The notes under the pieces were generated by a model. It saw nothing but the letters and a program-made list of their open reading frames with translations. It made no database searches and had not been told where the DNA came from. Both the position numbers and the translations under genes were made by a program. This document shows positions 18,101-26,597 of a DNA stretch of 39,923 bases, piece after piece. The DNA lies in assembly GCF_003611695.1 (NCBI RefSeq), contig NZ_RAWE01000073.1:1-39923 (forward strand), written 5' to 3'. The stretch's first letter is position 1. The number at the start of each line of letters is the position of its first letter. The DNA is from Corallococcus carmarthensis (GTDB lineage: Bacteria > Myxococcota > Myxococcia > Myxococcales > Myxococcaceae).

Positions 18101-20449
18101 GCGCTGCAGGTCGATCTGGAGGTAGGCCGCGCGGTAGTTGCGCACGCCCGCGTTCGCGGGGCAGGGGTCCGCGAAGGGCGCCCCCGCCACCGCCTTGCGC
18201 CCGTTGACGTTGAACGTCCCGCTGCCGCCCAGCGGCGTGTACGAGGGGTAGCCCGCGGCCTGATCCCCGTAGAGGGTGGTGACGCCGGAGGCGTTGGGGA
18301 ACTCGCCCGCGTGGAACGCCATGGCGTTCTTCTCCATGGGGGTGCCGTTGTGGGGGAGCAGCTTGATGTTGAGCGCGGCGGGGTCCACGTCGAAGCGGCC
18401 GGAGGCGCCGTACGTCACGGTGCCCACGGCGCGCGTGACGATGTGGCGGGGCAGGCCGCCGTCGTAATCCAGGTCCAGCGGCGCCTGCGGCGCGCGGCGG
18501 CCCGACAGGCCCGCGATGTAGAAGGGGAAGCCGGGGAACGCCGGGCGCGTCACCGGCCGGCCGTTGGAGTCCGTGACGGTGGTGCTGGCGTAGGTCGGCA
18601 TGGGCGGCATCGCCCGGTTGGGCAGCGGGACGACCGCGGGGTTGGGCGTGCCGTTCTTGATCTCCGCGTCGGGGAGGAGGCGGTCGCTGGTGCCGGCCTC
18701 GAAGACGTCGTGCACGCGCCACAGCGCCCACATGCCCTGCGCGAAGTGCGGGTACAGGTGGCAGTGGTGGATGGAGTCGCCCGCGGTGAAGTTGCGGTTG
18801 CCGGAGCCGCCGTAGTTGATGTCGTAGGTGAAGGTGGAGCCCGGCCCGATGGTCTGCGAGTCCAGGTAGTTGGACGTCTCCACGCTGGGAGAGAACTTCC
18901 ACTGGTGGGCGTGGAGGTGGAAGACGTGCGTCTCCGCGGGGCCCGCGTGGATGTTGCGGATGCGCACCGGGTCCCCCAGGTAGCTGTGGTGCACGTTGGT
19001 GGGGTCATCCGGGTAGAGCGCCTGGGTGGCGCGGCCGGAGGCGTCCTTCTCCACGTTCATCGCGGGGTCGCCGTTGGCCCACGACTCCAGGAAGAACTCC
19101 TCGTACTCGCAGGTGACGCAGTCCTTGGTGGGACCGATCTTCGCGCGGTTGGCGAGCAACTCCGCGCCCAGGCCGGCCACGCCGTAGTTGATGCCGAAGC
19201 CGTCGCGCACGCTGTGGAACGTGGGGTTCCACTCCAGCTCGTCGAAGGCCTGAACCGCCTTCACCTCGTCGTGGTAGATGGCGGTGAACTCGCGGAAGCT
19301 GCCCGTGTCCTTGGAGGTGGACGTCCCCACCTCCGTGCTGGAGTAGCCGGTGATGAGCGCCTCCAGGTCGCCGTGGCGGATGCGGTTGTCCCCGTCCAGG
19401 ATGGCCAGCAGCGGCCGGCCCGAACCGTCCTTCGCCTCGTAGTCGATGACGGGCGTGCCGTCGGGGTTGCGGGACGTGGTGACGGCCTCCAGCGCCTTGC
19501 CCGTGACCTTGGAGCGGTACCACCGCGCGCCCGGCGGCTCGACGTTGATGGCGCCGAAGAGGCCGTGCACCGTGGAGCCGCCGTCGCCCTGGCCTCCGAA
19601 CGACGCGCCCATGCTGTAGAAGAAGAAGACGCCCTCGTGGTCCGCGTACCAGGTGTACGTGGTGCTGGCGCCGGGGCTCACCAGGCTGCTCGCGTTCTTG
19701 CCCACCCAGGCCCCGTCCGAGCCCATGGTGAAGTACTGCAGGCCCTGCACGTGGATGGACGCGGTGCGCGTGGCCGGAGAGTCTTCCTTGTGCGTGTCGT
19801 CGAACTTGCCCTCGTCGCCCGGGTAGACCCAGAAGCCGCCGGAGGGCGCGTTCTGGAGCAGCGACTTGACCCGGTCATACGTGGGCGTCAGCACCCAGGC
19901 GGGCAGCACCTTGCGCAGGAACGTCCAGCCATTGCTGGAGCCCGACGCCCGGCTCACGCCCGGCTGCGACTGGGACGGGCTGGGGATGGCGGAGCGCGTG
20001 GGCGCCAGCATGTTGTGGAACTGGACCGTGAGGCAGTCCCCCACGTTGGCGCGCAGCGTGAGCGGGCGCGGGCGCTTGTCCGCCTTCAGTCGGACGTTGC
20101 CTGGAATCAGGCCGGGCTTGCCGTCGATGGCCTCCACGTCGTCGCGGAGCGCGTAGATCATCCCCGTCGGGTTGTAGGAACCCAGGCGGTTGTAGGTGTA
20201 GACCTGATCGAAGGCGACCACCTCCGCGCTGACGGTCCGCGCGCAGGCAGGGGAGGGAGGCGGGACGGGGTCCGGGAGGATCTTGTCCCGGTACGGCAGG
20301 TTGACGATCTGGATGCCCTGCGCGGTGGAGCCCGTGCCCGCCGCGTCACCGGGCGCTCGCGGCCCGCAAGCCATCACGCCGCAAAGCGCGGCGAAGAGCG
20401 CGGTCCGACCGTGTCGTGACGCAATGCTTCTCTTATGGTGTGGATACAC
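15170..20449 (-). CDS. Giant six-cupredoxin lipoprotein multicopper oxidase
   Basis: Exported protein of 1759 residues. A GTG start follows GAGGGGG; the signal ends in V-M-A-C with lipid Cys-28. It has three two-domain units, about 60-640, 740-1215 and 1320-1759. In each, a Gly-(D/E)-C-(L/I/V) strand starts the odd domain, which ends in (I/V)-x-V-E-P or L-(I/V)-(V/I)-E-P; the even domain has an H-x-F-x-(L/I)-H-x-(H/A)-x-W strand and a terminal W-(A/G)-(L/V)-x-R-(V/T/D) strand. Only unit 1 keeps H508-x-x-H511-x-H513 and H562-C563-H564-x3-H568-x4-M573 (type 1/type 3 ligands); only unit 2 keeps H855-x-H857 and H954-x-H956. Together these are a full mononuclear-plus-trinuclear copper set in permuted order. 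Size and domain count resemble Mn(II) oxidases of the MnxG/McoA type and ceruloplasmin. Mn oxidation is inferred; cuprous or organic oxidation is possible too. It is the first gene of a four-gene operon. Confidence 0.9.
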   Translation of the reverse strand: MYPHHKRSIASRHGRTALFAALCGVMACGPRAPGDAAGTGSTAQGIQIVNLPYRDKILPDPVPPPSPACARTVSAEVVAFDQVYTYNRLGSYNPTGMIYALRDDVEAIDGKPGLIPGNVRLKADKRPRPLTLRANVGDCLTVQFHNMLAPTRSAIPSPSQSQPGVSRASGSSNGWTFLRKVLPAWVLTPTYDRVKSLLQNAPSGGFWVYPGDEGKFDDTHKEDSPATRTASIHVQGLQYFTMGSDGAWVGKNASSLVSPGASTTYTWYADHEGVFFFYSMGASFGGQGDGGSTVHGLFGAINVEPPGARWYRSKVTGKALEAVTTSRNPDGTPVIDYEAKDGSGRPLLAILDGDNRIRHGDLEALITGYSSTEVGTSTSKDTGSFREFTAIYHDEVKAVQAFDELEWNPTFHSVRDGFGINYGVAGLGAELLANRAKIGPTKDCVTCEYEEFFLESWANGDPAMNVEKDASGRATQALYPDDPTNVHHSYLGDPVRIRNIHAGPAETHVFHLHAHQWKFSPSVETSNYLDSQTIGPGSTFTYDINYGGSGNRNFTAGDSIHHCHLYPHFAQGMWALWRVHDVFEAGTSDRLLPDAEIKNGTPNPAVVPLPNRAMPPMPTYASTTVTDSNGRPVTRPAFPGFPFYIAGLSGRRAPQAPLDLDYDGGLPRHIVTRAVGTVTYGASGRFDVDPAALNIKLLPHNGTPMEKNAMAFHAGEFPNASGVTTLYGDQAAGYPSYTPLGGSGTFNVNGRKAVAGAPFADPCPANAGVRNYRAAYLQIDLQRINRAGWHDPQARLMVLNEDVNATQDGLRPPEPFFFRAQSGECINFYSTNLIPKHLEPDAFQIYTPTDVIGQHIHLVKFDVTSADGAGNGWNYEDGTLSSDTVAERIHLANAAGGAFAADGNVGETGTRVTLTAPASHPRISRAPGTAQTTVQRWWADDQSAQRTLETVFTHDHFGPSSHQQHGFFGALIVEPKGSKWRDPRTGVYYGSRVADGGPTSWRADVITADPSQSFREFTLGFMDYNPLYDECGQPVNPPNYKEDALPWAVGFESTPMPEAISAADPGAMMINYRNEPIPVRISARSSRCGTRKLLATKAGEMSNVFRSDIHGDPYTPLMAGYEGDRIKIRLVQGSQEEQHSFNLHGHKWLREGGDPNSGFQNAQAIGISEHFEFELTGGLPAIGGTYETADYMYMSASNGDLWNGMWGLMRTYRNKQKGLRSLGDVAMLAVDLNPRLDLAVSAGGKEPLQAYPPVALLEMPERAGLPRLSESDDTIQASYEINEKGEEVKQRTVTFALEEREEMLKIDRELVLQYENSGKLGTKPVKVDSCPRNAPVRLYNVSAIDARNWLPGGRLVYNSKHGFYDPDAIIFARDEYLSDLKLGKRAPEPLVLRARAGECVQVVLTNRLPATVPTKKDVWAHHSAITSSFNVNQTRMSNHVSLHPQLVNVDVNTDDGANVGLNAQQTVPPGATRTYRWFAGEFKSSPWTAPFPVGLVTPTEFGIVNLRNMADVVNHGMHGAIGALVIEPKDADWSTDSGTDAQARVRYTRQDGSKQTFREFVLLYQDDLGLHTDNTRFQDSGTSGLNSGTALRNTNGIDDSQDTGQKGFNYRTDPLWARLGVPPQTPPEDTNNYDLTAILSSTAYGGDPATPVFTAKVGEPVRWRVGQPSGHSRQHAFAIHGAEWRRNPWAAGAQSRVMGPNATSPVISTQGGSSVMHHWNIVPEYGAGGAYGVKGDYLYRDMPSFLWSSGGLWGVYRVE

Positions 20450-20728
20450 AACGCCCCCTCGGCATTGCCCGATGTCGTGGATGAGAGTCTTTTAATGAAG
20501 AGCTTCTCAGGGTCCCTTGCCGTTGGCGGGCGAGGGACTGGGTGAAACACAGACGGACTTGAAGTGACGTGATTTCACTATGGGAGGTGCTGACCGGAAG
20601 TAAACAGGCCGCCCAAGGCTCTGGATTTGTTGGGGTGGAGAGGCTGGAGGTCGTCCTCTCTAAGAGGATTCAAAGGAAGATCAGGGAGCAGGGTGCGGCG
20701 CCCGCTGGACGCACCAGCGACTGAATTC
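20450..20728. promoter_or_regulatory. Divergent promoter region, oxidase operon / pseudouridine synthase
   Basis: 279 bases without a gene. The stretch 20480-20515 is AT-rich for this genome (contains TTTTAATG on the plus strand) and is the likely core promoter of the oxidase operon. An inverted repeat AGTGA (20563-20567) / TCACT (20575-20579) with a 7-base spacer lies further upstream and could be an operator for the nearby two-component regulator. No consensus -35/-10 pair is evident on either strand. Confidence 0.4.
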
Positions 20729-22162
20729 ATGGAACCGACTGTGATGCTTTGGATGGATACGAACGGGGAGGTCCCCCCGGAGCGGCTGGCGAGCCCGTTC
20801 CGCCGCGGACCCCCCAGTGCCTGGGGCCGCAAGGCGGCGGAGGCGCTCCAGCAGGCGCTGGGCCGCGACGCCGCGCGCTTGGAGGCGTTGTGGCGGCCCG
20901 GTGGCGGCAAGATGTTCGGCGTGCTGGGGGTCGCGGCGCCTGGGGGGCGGTTCGGGTTCCTCCGGGCGTTCTCCGGGATGCTGGGCGGGGCCTGGACGGT
21001 GGAGGGCTTCGTGCCGCCGCTGTTCGATCCCGTGGCCCGGGCGGAGTTCTGGCCCGCGGGCGAGGCGGAGCTGGCCGCGCTGGAGCACCAGCACGCGGCG
21101 TTGAGCCGGGAAGTGGAGGCGCTGCGGCAGCGGGGGCCGGGCCATGCCGCCGCGCTGCGCGAGGCGGAAGCGCGCCGCGCGGAGGTGGCGCACCAGCGCG
21201 CCGAGTGCTCGCGGGCCCTGTGGCGCCAGGTGACCCGGGGCTATGTCATTCCCAATGCGCGCGGCGAGACCCAGACCCTGGACATGCTCTTCGCGCCACG
21301 CTCGCCGCCAGGGGGCGCCGGTGACTGCGCGGCGCCCAAGCTGTTGGCGTATGCCTTTCGCAACGGATTGAAGCCCCTGGAGCTCGCGGAGTTCTGGTGG
21401 GGCGCTCCACCGCTCGATGGCCGCCGCGAGTCCGGCGCGTACTACCCGGCGTGTGACAACAAGTGCGGCACGGTGCTGCCGTACATGTTGCAAGGCTTGA
21501 CGGTCGAGCTGCCGTCACCCACCGAGAACGTCACCGACGGGCCGCGCGTCCTTCATGAGGACCCGTGGCTGCTCGTGGTCGACAAGCCCGTGGGACTGCC
21601 CACGCTTCCCGGACGCCATGCGCCCACGCGCGACTCGGTGCTCGTCCAGCTCCAGCTCCGGTTCCCGGACCTGGTCCACGCCAGCTTCCTCCACGAACTG
21701 GATACAGAGTCCTCCGGCCTCCTGCTCATCGCGCGCGACGCGGTGACGCGCGCCTCGCTCCAGCGCCAGTTCTCCCAACGCGAGGCGGAGCACCGCCACG
21801 TCGCCTGGGTGGACGGACCCGTGGAGGAAGACGCCGGCGTCATCGACCTGCCGCTGCGCTCGACGGCCCACGCGTCCCTGAAGGACTGCGTGGACGCTCG
21901 CCACGGCAAGCGGACCGTGAGCGCGTGGAAGGTCCTCCGTCGCGAGGCGGCCCGGACCCGGGTGGAGTTCATTCCCACGACCCATCCGGCCGCCACGTTG
22001 CGTATCCATGCAGCACATCGCCTGGGGCTGGGAGTTCCCATCGCCGGGGATGCGCGCTTTGGACGAGAGGACGCGCGGCTGATGCTCCATGCCGAGGCGC
22101 TGGCCTTCGTGCATCCACGCACGAACGAGCGTCTGTCATTCACGTTGCCCGCGCCTTTCTGA
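20729..22162 (+). CDS. RluA-family RNA pseudouridine synthase with long N-terminal extension
   Basis: Cytosolic RNA-modifying enzyme of 477 residues from this start that converts uridine to pseudouridine. The C-terminal catalytic domain (about 270-477) has H-E-L-D-T-E-S-S-G, with the catalytic Asp-325; the usual family form is H-R-L-D-x-x-T-S-G, so the Arg is Glu here. It then has L-R-I-H-A-A-H-R-L-G-L-G-V-P-I-A-G-D-A-R-F-G, the RNA-binding tail motif. The N-terminal 270 residues contain a coiled coil (about 110-170), a P-P-G-G-A-G-D-C-A-A-P-K-L-L segment and a C-D-N-K-C pair; this layout is known from a long RluA subfamily. The frame is open to a TTG at 20627, but residues before Met at 20729 lack family character. 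ATGs at 20744 and 20753 are alternatives; no strong ribosome binding site decides. Confidence 0.85.
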   Translation: MEPTVMLWMDTNGEVPPERLASPFRRGPPSAWGRKAAEALQQALGRDAARLEALWRPGGGKMFGVLGVAAPGGRFGFLRAFSGMLGGAWTVEGFVPPLFDPVARAEFWPAGEAELAALEHQHAALSREVEALRQRGPGHAAALREAEARRAEVAHQRAECSRALWRQVTRGYVIPNARGETQTLDMLFAPRSPPGGAGDCAAPKLLAYAFRNGLKPLELAEFWWGAPPLDGRRESGAYYPACDNKCGTVLPYMLQGLTVELPSPTENVTDGPRVLHEDPWLLVVDKPVGLPTLPGRHAPTRDSVLVQLQLRFPDLVHASFLHELDTESSGLLLIARDAVTRASLQRQFSQREAEHRHVAWVDGPVEEDAGVIDLPLRSTAHASLKDCVDARHGKRTVSAWKVLRREAARTRVEFIPTTHPAATLRIHAAHRLGLGVPIAGDARFGREDARLMLHAEALAFVHPRTNERLSFTLPAPF

Positions 22163-22273
22163 AGCAAGACTGGGTGGATTGTTTGATCAATCCCGGCGCT
22201 TGCGGAAACCAAGCGAGAGGGAAGGGCGGGAAGGCCCTTCAGGAACAGACACCCCACCTTGGAGAGGAATCCC

Positions 22274-22813
22274 ATGACCTACGCACGCAAGAACCCCGGT
22301 CAGAAGTCTTTCATCGCGGGCCTGCTGCTGGCCGCGACGGCGCTGACCGGCTGCGGAGAGGACGACATCAAACGCAAGTACCAGGGGACGTACGGCCTGG
22401 AGCTCCAGCTCGACACCGGCGCGAGGCAGTCAGAGGGAGCGCTGGACGTGGGCTTCAACGTCTACAACGACGGTGACGCCTTCATCACGATGAACAAGCT
22501 GCAGTGCTCCCTCGCCGCCACCTACGTCGGGAACATCACCGAGCCCGGCGCGGAAGGCGGCAAGGTGGAGTACGAGGATCTGCGCGACGTGCGCCCGGAT
22601 CAGATCCGCGTGTGCCCGGTGCCCCCGAAGCTCGGAGAGAACCTCTGGCTGGACTTCCGCCTGGGCAAGGGCCGCATCCAGAGCAGCCAGCTCACCCTCG
22701 ACTACGCGGGAACGGTGGTGCGAGGCGCGTTCGAGGAGGTGTCGGACGGACAGGGCACCCGCGTGGGGTCCTTTGGCTACACGTTCCTGGGTGACGAGGT
22801 GGAGCTGCCCTGA
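22274..22813 (+). CDS. Predicted lipoprotein, unknown function
   Basis: Exported protein of 179 residues. The signal ends in A-L-T-G-C (lipobox Cys near 29) followed by Gly-Glu-Asp-Asp, a sequence that should allow outer-membrane sorting under the usual +2 rule. The mature part is beta-rich (Y-x-G-T-Y-G-L-E-L-Q-L, L-D-V-G-F-N-V-Y, F-G-Y-T-F-L-G) with two Cys that may pair, consistent with a small beta-sandwich or barrel. GGAGAGG lies 7 bases before the ATG and decides the start over an upstream TTG. No known domain is recognised. It stands alone, 111 bases after the pseudouridine synthase. Confidence 0.8.
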   Translation: MTYARKNPGQKSFIAGLLLAATALTGCGEDDIKRKYQGTYGLELQLDTGARQSEGALDVGFNVYNDGDAFITMNKLQCSLAATYVGNITEPGAEGGKVEYEDLRDVRPDQIRVCPVPPKLGENLWLDFRLGKGRIQSSQLTLDYAGTVVRGAFEEVSDGQGTRVGSFGYTFLGDEVELP

Positions 22814-22951
22814 GTCACCGGGCGCAATCCCGCCGTCCACCGCGTGACACCGGATGTGGCCTCCGCGAACGCCCATCTCCGGCCCACGTCGCGGTGGGCG
22901 TCGAATGCCATGCACAGGCCCGGACCCTTCCCGCCAGGTGCTTGCGTGATT

Positions 22952-22974
22952 CCCGGGTTGCGCGCATACCCGGG
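22952..22974 (+). terminator. Candidate terminator hairpin after lipoprotein gene
   Basis: CCCGGGT (22952-22958) and ACCCGGG (22968-22974) are perfect 7-base arms with a 9-base loop, followed by CTTTC. It lies 138 bases after the lipoprotein stop and 26 bases before the next gene. The T-run is short, so function is uncertain. The rest of the 187-base gap shows nothing clear. Confidence 0.35.
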
Positions 22975-23000
22975 CTTTCGCGACGTGGGGGGCAGCGGTC

Positions 23001-23618
23001 GTGCTCGAACTCAAACCGGAACCCGAAGCCTGGTTGCCTTTGTCAGGCGATGCGGAGCGCCACGCGTTGGACCATCCGTGGCCTCCGCCGGAGCAGGGCA
23101 GCGTGCGCTTCGTCGTCGGCGACGACTTCTTCCGCCTGGAGCACGACGCCCGCCTGGCGCTCTACCGCGACCTGTCGGAGCGGATGCTCGCCGTGTTCCG
23201 CGAGCTCACTCCTCCCGGCGGCTGGCTCTACGCGCTGGATCCCCAGCACCCCTGCTACCGCCTCTACCCGCACGTCCGCTTCGAGGCCGGCGCGACGCTG
23301 CAGGAGATGACCGGGCTCTACACGCGCGAACACATGGAGCTGGTGGAGCGCGGCATCCATCCGCCGTCGTTCGAACCGCGCTGGGCCATGGACGTCCACC
23401 CGGCGGGGGACCCCGAACACCTCTTCGCGCCGCCGGACTTCCACTTCGTCTTCGCGGCGCGCTACCGCGTGGGCAACTTCGACGGGCTGGAAGCCCCGGG
23501 CCGGGGCCCCATCGAAACGGAGACCTACGAGCTCCTGGGACACCGCCTCATCGCCGCCGTGGACCGGAACCCGCCGGCGCTCTTCCAGCGCGCGCGCAGG
23601 TTGGGACCCGACGACTGA
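23001..23618 (+). CDS. Conserved hypothetical protein, possibly DUF2716-like
   Basis: Cytosolic protein of 205 residues with a GTG start preceded by a GGGGGG tract. There is no signal peptide or TM segment. The middle part A-L-D-P-Q-H-P-C-Y-R-L-Y-P-H and a later H-P-A-G-D followed by an F-A-x-x-Y-x-x-G-x-F segment and E-L-L-G-H-R-L resemble the DUF2716 pattern (A-L-D-x-Q-H-x-x-Y-R, P-x-G-D, G-x-F-x-H-P). DUF2716 proteins often occur as single genes in actinobacteria and myxobacteria with no known function. The match is from memory of the pattern, not from a search. The next gene is a small convergent tautomerase 15 bases away. Confidence 0.7.
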   Translation: MLELKPEPEAWLPLSGDAERHALDHPWPPPEQGSVRFVVGDDFFRLEHDARLALYRDLSERMLAVFRELTPPGGWLYALDPQHPCYRLYPHVRFEAGATLQEMTGLYTREHMELVERGIHPPSFEPRWAMDVHPAGDPEHLFAPPDFHFVFAARYRVGNFDGLEAPGRGPIETETYELLGHRLIAAVDRNPPALFQRARRLGPDD

Positions 23619-23633
23619 GGTGAAGCCGGAACG

Positions 23634-23828
23634 TCAGTCCGGCCGCGGCACGGCGCGCGGGCGGGGCGCACCCTCGTAGTAGAGGTTGGCGCGCCCCTCG
23701 CTGTAGACGACCAGCACCCGGTCGTTCTCCTCCAGGAGTCCCGACGTCTTCTGCGTGACCTTGCGGACCAGCGTGTCGAGCTGCGCCGGACCCTGCTTGC
23801 TGCTGGCCCGGACCGTGACGACTGGCAT
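23634..23828 (-). CDS. Small 4-oxalocrotonate-tautomerase-like protein
   Basis: Protein of 64 residues, the normal length of a 4-OT subunit. It starts Met-Pro-Val-Val-T-V; removal of Met would expose the catalytic amino-terminal Pro-1. The segment Q-L-D-T-L-V-R-K-V-T is the expected helix, and V-L-V-V-Y-S-E the second beta strand. The enzyme family ketonises 2-hydroxydienoates or related enols as oligomers. The Arg-11 position of 4-OT is Lys here, so substrate and activity are open. The frame is longer upstream, but only this start gives Pro-1; AGGAG lies 12 bases before it. Confidence 0.65.
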   Translation of the reverse strand: MPVVTVRASSKQGPAQLDTLVRKVTQKTSGLLEENDRVLVVYSEGRANLYYEGAPRPRAVPRPD

Positions 23829-23938
23829 TCGGTGTTCCGCTCCTGGTGACCTCCCGCGACGGGCAGAAGGGCGCTGCGTGTCATAGCCAACGGAACACTT
23901 CGTTGACAAGTGCGCGCTGCCACGGTGGATAGGGACCC

Positions 23939-24553
23939 ATGCTCCACCTCGCTCGCGCATTGCTGGTTGTTTCGCTTGCCCTGGTTTCCACGTCCGCCGC
24001 CGCGCAGTCGCGCGAAGCGGAGGACCTGCGGGGCCACGTGTCTCCCACGCCGGCATGGCTGCCCCGGGGCGTGTTCCTGGGCACGCAGTTCAACAACGGC
24101 GCGGTCATCCCCAACCTGCGCTTGCAGTGGGAGTTCACCATCTTCCAGGACCGCAAGGACGCGTGGATCGCCGTCCTGGAGGGTGGGGTGGGGTGGGCGG
24201 CGTCGCTGCCCGACACGGCGCTGCAGGGGTTCATCCTGCCGGTGTCCTCCTACTATGAGCACACCGTGCAGGCGGGCTTCGGCTACCGCAACCACCTGCC
24301 GGGCAACATCCACTGGGGCTTCCAGGTGACGGGCGGCCCCACCTTCTACGGCGCCCACTTCACCACCCAGCCCCCGGACCGCCGCACCGCCGGCAGCGTC
24401 CAGGGCCGCTTCCAGATTGGCTACCAGCTGCCGCGGGACGTGGGCGTGGGGCTCGCGCTGAGCTACTCGGAGCCGTTCGGCCTCAAGAACCGCAGCTTCG
24501 CGCGTGACTTCGTGGGTGGCGTGAACGTCGGATTTTTCGCGGATTGGCGGTAG
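23939..24553 (+). CDS. Exported beta-barrel-like outer-membrane protein
   Basis: Protein of 204 residues with a Sec signal ending in S-A-A-A-Q (about 1-23). The mature part is made of short alternating strands rich in Gly and aromatic residues (W-E-F-T-I-F, G-G-V-G-W-A-A, Y-E-H-T-V-Q-A-G-F-G-Y-R, V-G-L-A-L-S-Y) and ends in a strand with aromatic residues (N-V-G-F-F-A-D-W-R), close to the terminal strand pattern recognised by BAM. An 8-strand barrel fits the length. Function is unknown. It is divergent from the tautomerase gene (110 bases) and 70 bases before the FHA gene. Confidence 0.75.
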   Translation: MLHLARALLVVSLALVSTSAAAQSREAEDLRGHVSPTPAWLPRGVFLGTQFNNGAVIPNLRLQWEFTIFQDRKDAWIAVLEGGVGWAASLPDTALQGFILPVSSYYEHTVQAGFGYRNHLPGNIHWGFQVTGGPTFYGAHFTTQPPDRRTAGSVQGRFQIGYQLPRDVGVGLALSYSEPFGLKNRSFARDFVGGVNVGFFADWR

Positions 24554-24623
24554 GGGCGCGGTACACTCCATGAGCGAGAGCGGCCCCGCCTGCCGGTGCG
24601 GGTAGGGGGCCGCGTCCACGTCC

Positions 24624-25136
24624 ATGGCCGAGCTGCTCAGTGCCCACGTCGCGCGCTACCTGCGCAACCGCGAGGAGTTCGAACGGGGACTCCCCGCGGC
24701 GGTCCTCCTCTTCACGCCTCCCCTGGGCACGGAGCCTCCCTCCGACCTGGAGGAGTACCCGCTGCGCACGGTGACCAACGCGGGCCCGCCCACGCTCGGG
24801 CAGGACGAACCCGTCGTCTTCCCGCTGCTCAAGTCCCAGGGCAACGCCTTCGGCCGGGGCATCACCGTGGGGCGCACCGGCAACAACGACGTCGTCCTGG
24901 ATGACGGCAGTGTGTCCCGATTTCACGCGTGGTTTTCGCGGGAGTCTGGGGATACCGGTTTTCTGCTGACGGATGCGGGCTCGAAGAACGGCTCGTACGC
25001 GGCCGGGAGCCGGCTGTTGGCCCGCAAACCCAGGCCGTTGGAGGACGGAATGCGGCTGCGCTTCGGTCAGGTGGAGGTCAGCTTCTACACGGCCGGCGGC
25101 TTCGCGCGCCTGCTGGCGGTGCGGCTGCAGTCCTGA
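24624..25136 (+). CDS. FHA-domain protein
   Basis: Cytosolic phosphothreonine-binding protein of 170 residues. The FHA fold covers about 75-160 and keeps the key residues G83-R84, S98-R99-F100-H101 and N122-G123. Residues 1-70 are a variable N-terminal part that starts with an Ala/Leu-rich helix. FHA proteins bind phospho-Thr on Ser/Thr-kinase targets; the next gene encodes a PP2C phosphatase 57 bases downstream, which suggests one phospho-signalling unit, a common theme in myxobacteria. No kinase gene is in the window. Confidence 0.88.
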   Translation: MAELLSAHVARYLRNREEFERGLPAAVLLFTPPLGTEPPSDLEEYPLRTVTNAGPPTLGQDEPVVFPLLKSQGNAFGRGITVGRTGNNDVVLDDGSVSRFHAWFSRESGDTGFLLTDAGSKNGSYAAGSRLLARKPRPLEDGMRLRFGQVEVSFYTAGGFARLLAVRLQS

Positions 25137-25193
25137 AGCCTTGCCACGTCTTCGGCGGCCTGCGTAACGTGCGGAGTCACCCTCTAGGCACGG

Positions 25194-26486
<1,293 letters not shown>

Positions 26487-26503
26487 GCAGGGAACCCCAC
26501 CGC

Positions 26504-26547
26504 CCCCCGGGACGTCTTCAAGAGGACGCTCTGGAATTTCCCGGGGG
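26504..26547 (+). terminator. Intergenic stem-loop between phosphatase and repeat-protein genes
   Basis: CCCCCGGGA (26504-26512) pairs perfectly with TCCCGGGGG (26539-26547), and CGTC/GACG (26513-26516 with 26525-26528) extends it inside with a bulge. It lies 18 bases after the phosphatase stop and 51 bases before the next start. No T-tract is present; it may work as an attenuator or RNA-stability element. Confidence 0.4.
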
Positions 26548-26597
26548 AAACCGTCGTTGGGGGGCCGGCCTGGGAGTAAGGTCCCGGCCGCGTACAC

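Noticed and set aside
17555-20419. Plus-strand open frame of 954 codons opposite the oxidase gene
   Set aside because: Same composition bias, no motif, fully antisense to a well-supported multicopper oxidase.
8192-20549. Shared 8-mer GTGAAACA upstream of the regulator gene (8192-8199) and the oxidase gene (20542-20549) as a common operator
   Set aside because: One shared 8-mer between two gaps of about 300 bases is expected by chance, and there is no second copy or dyad.
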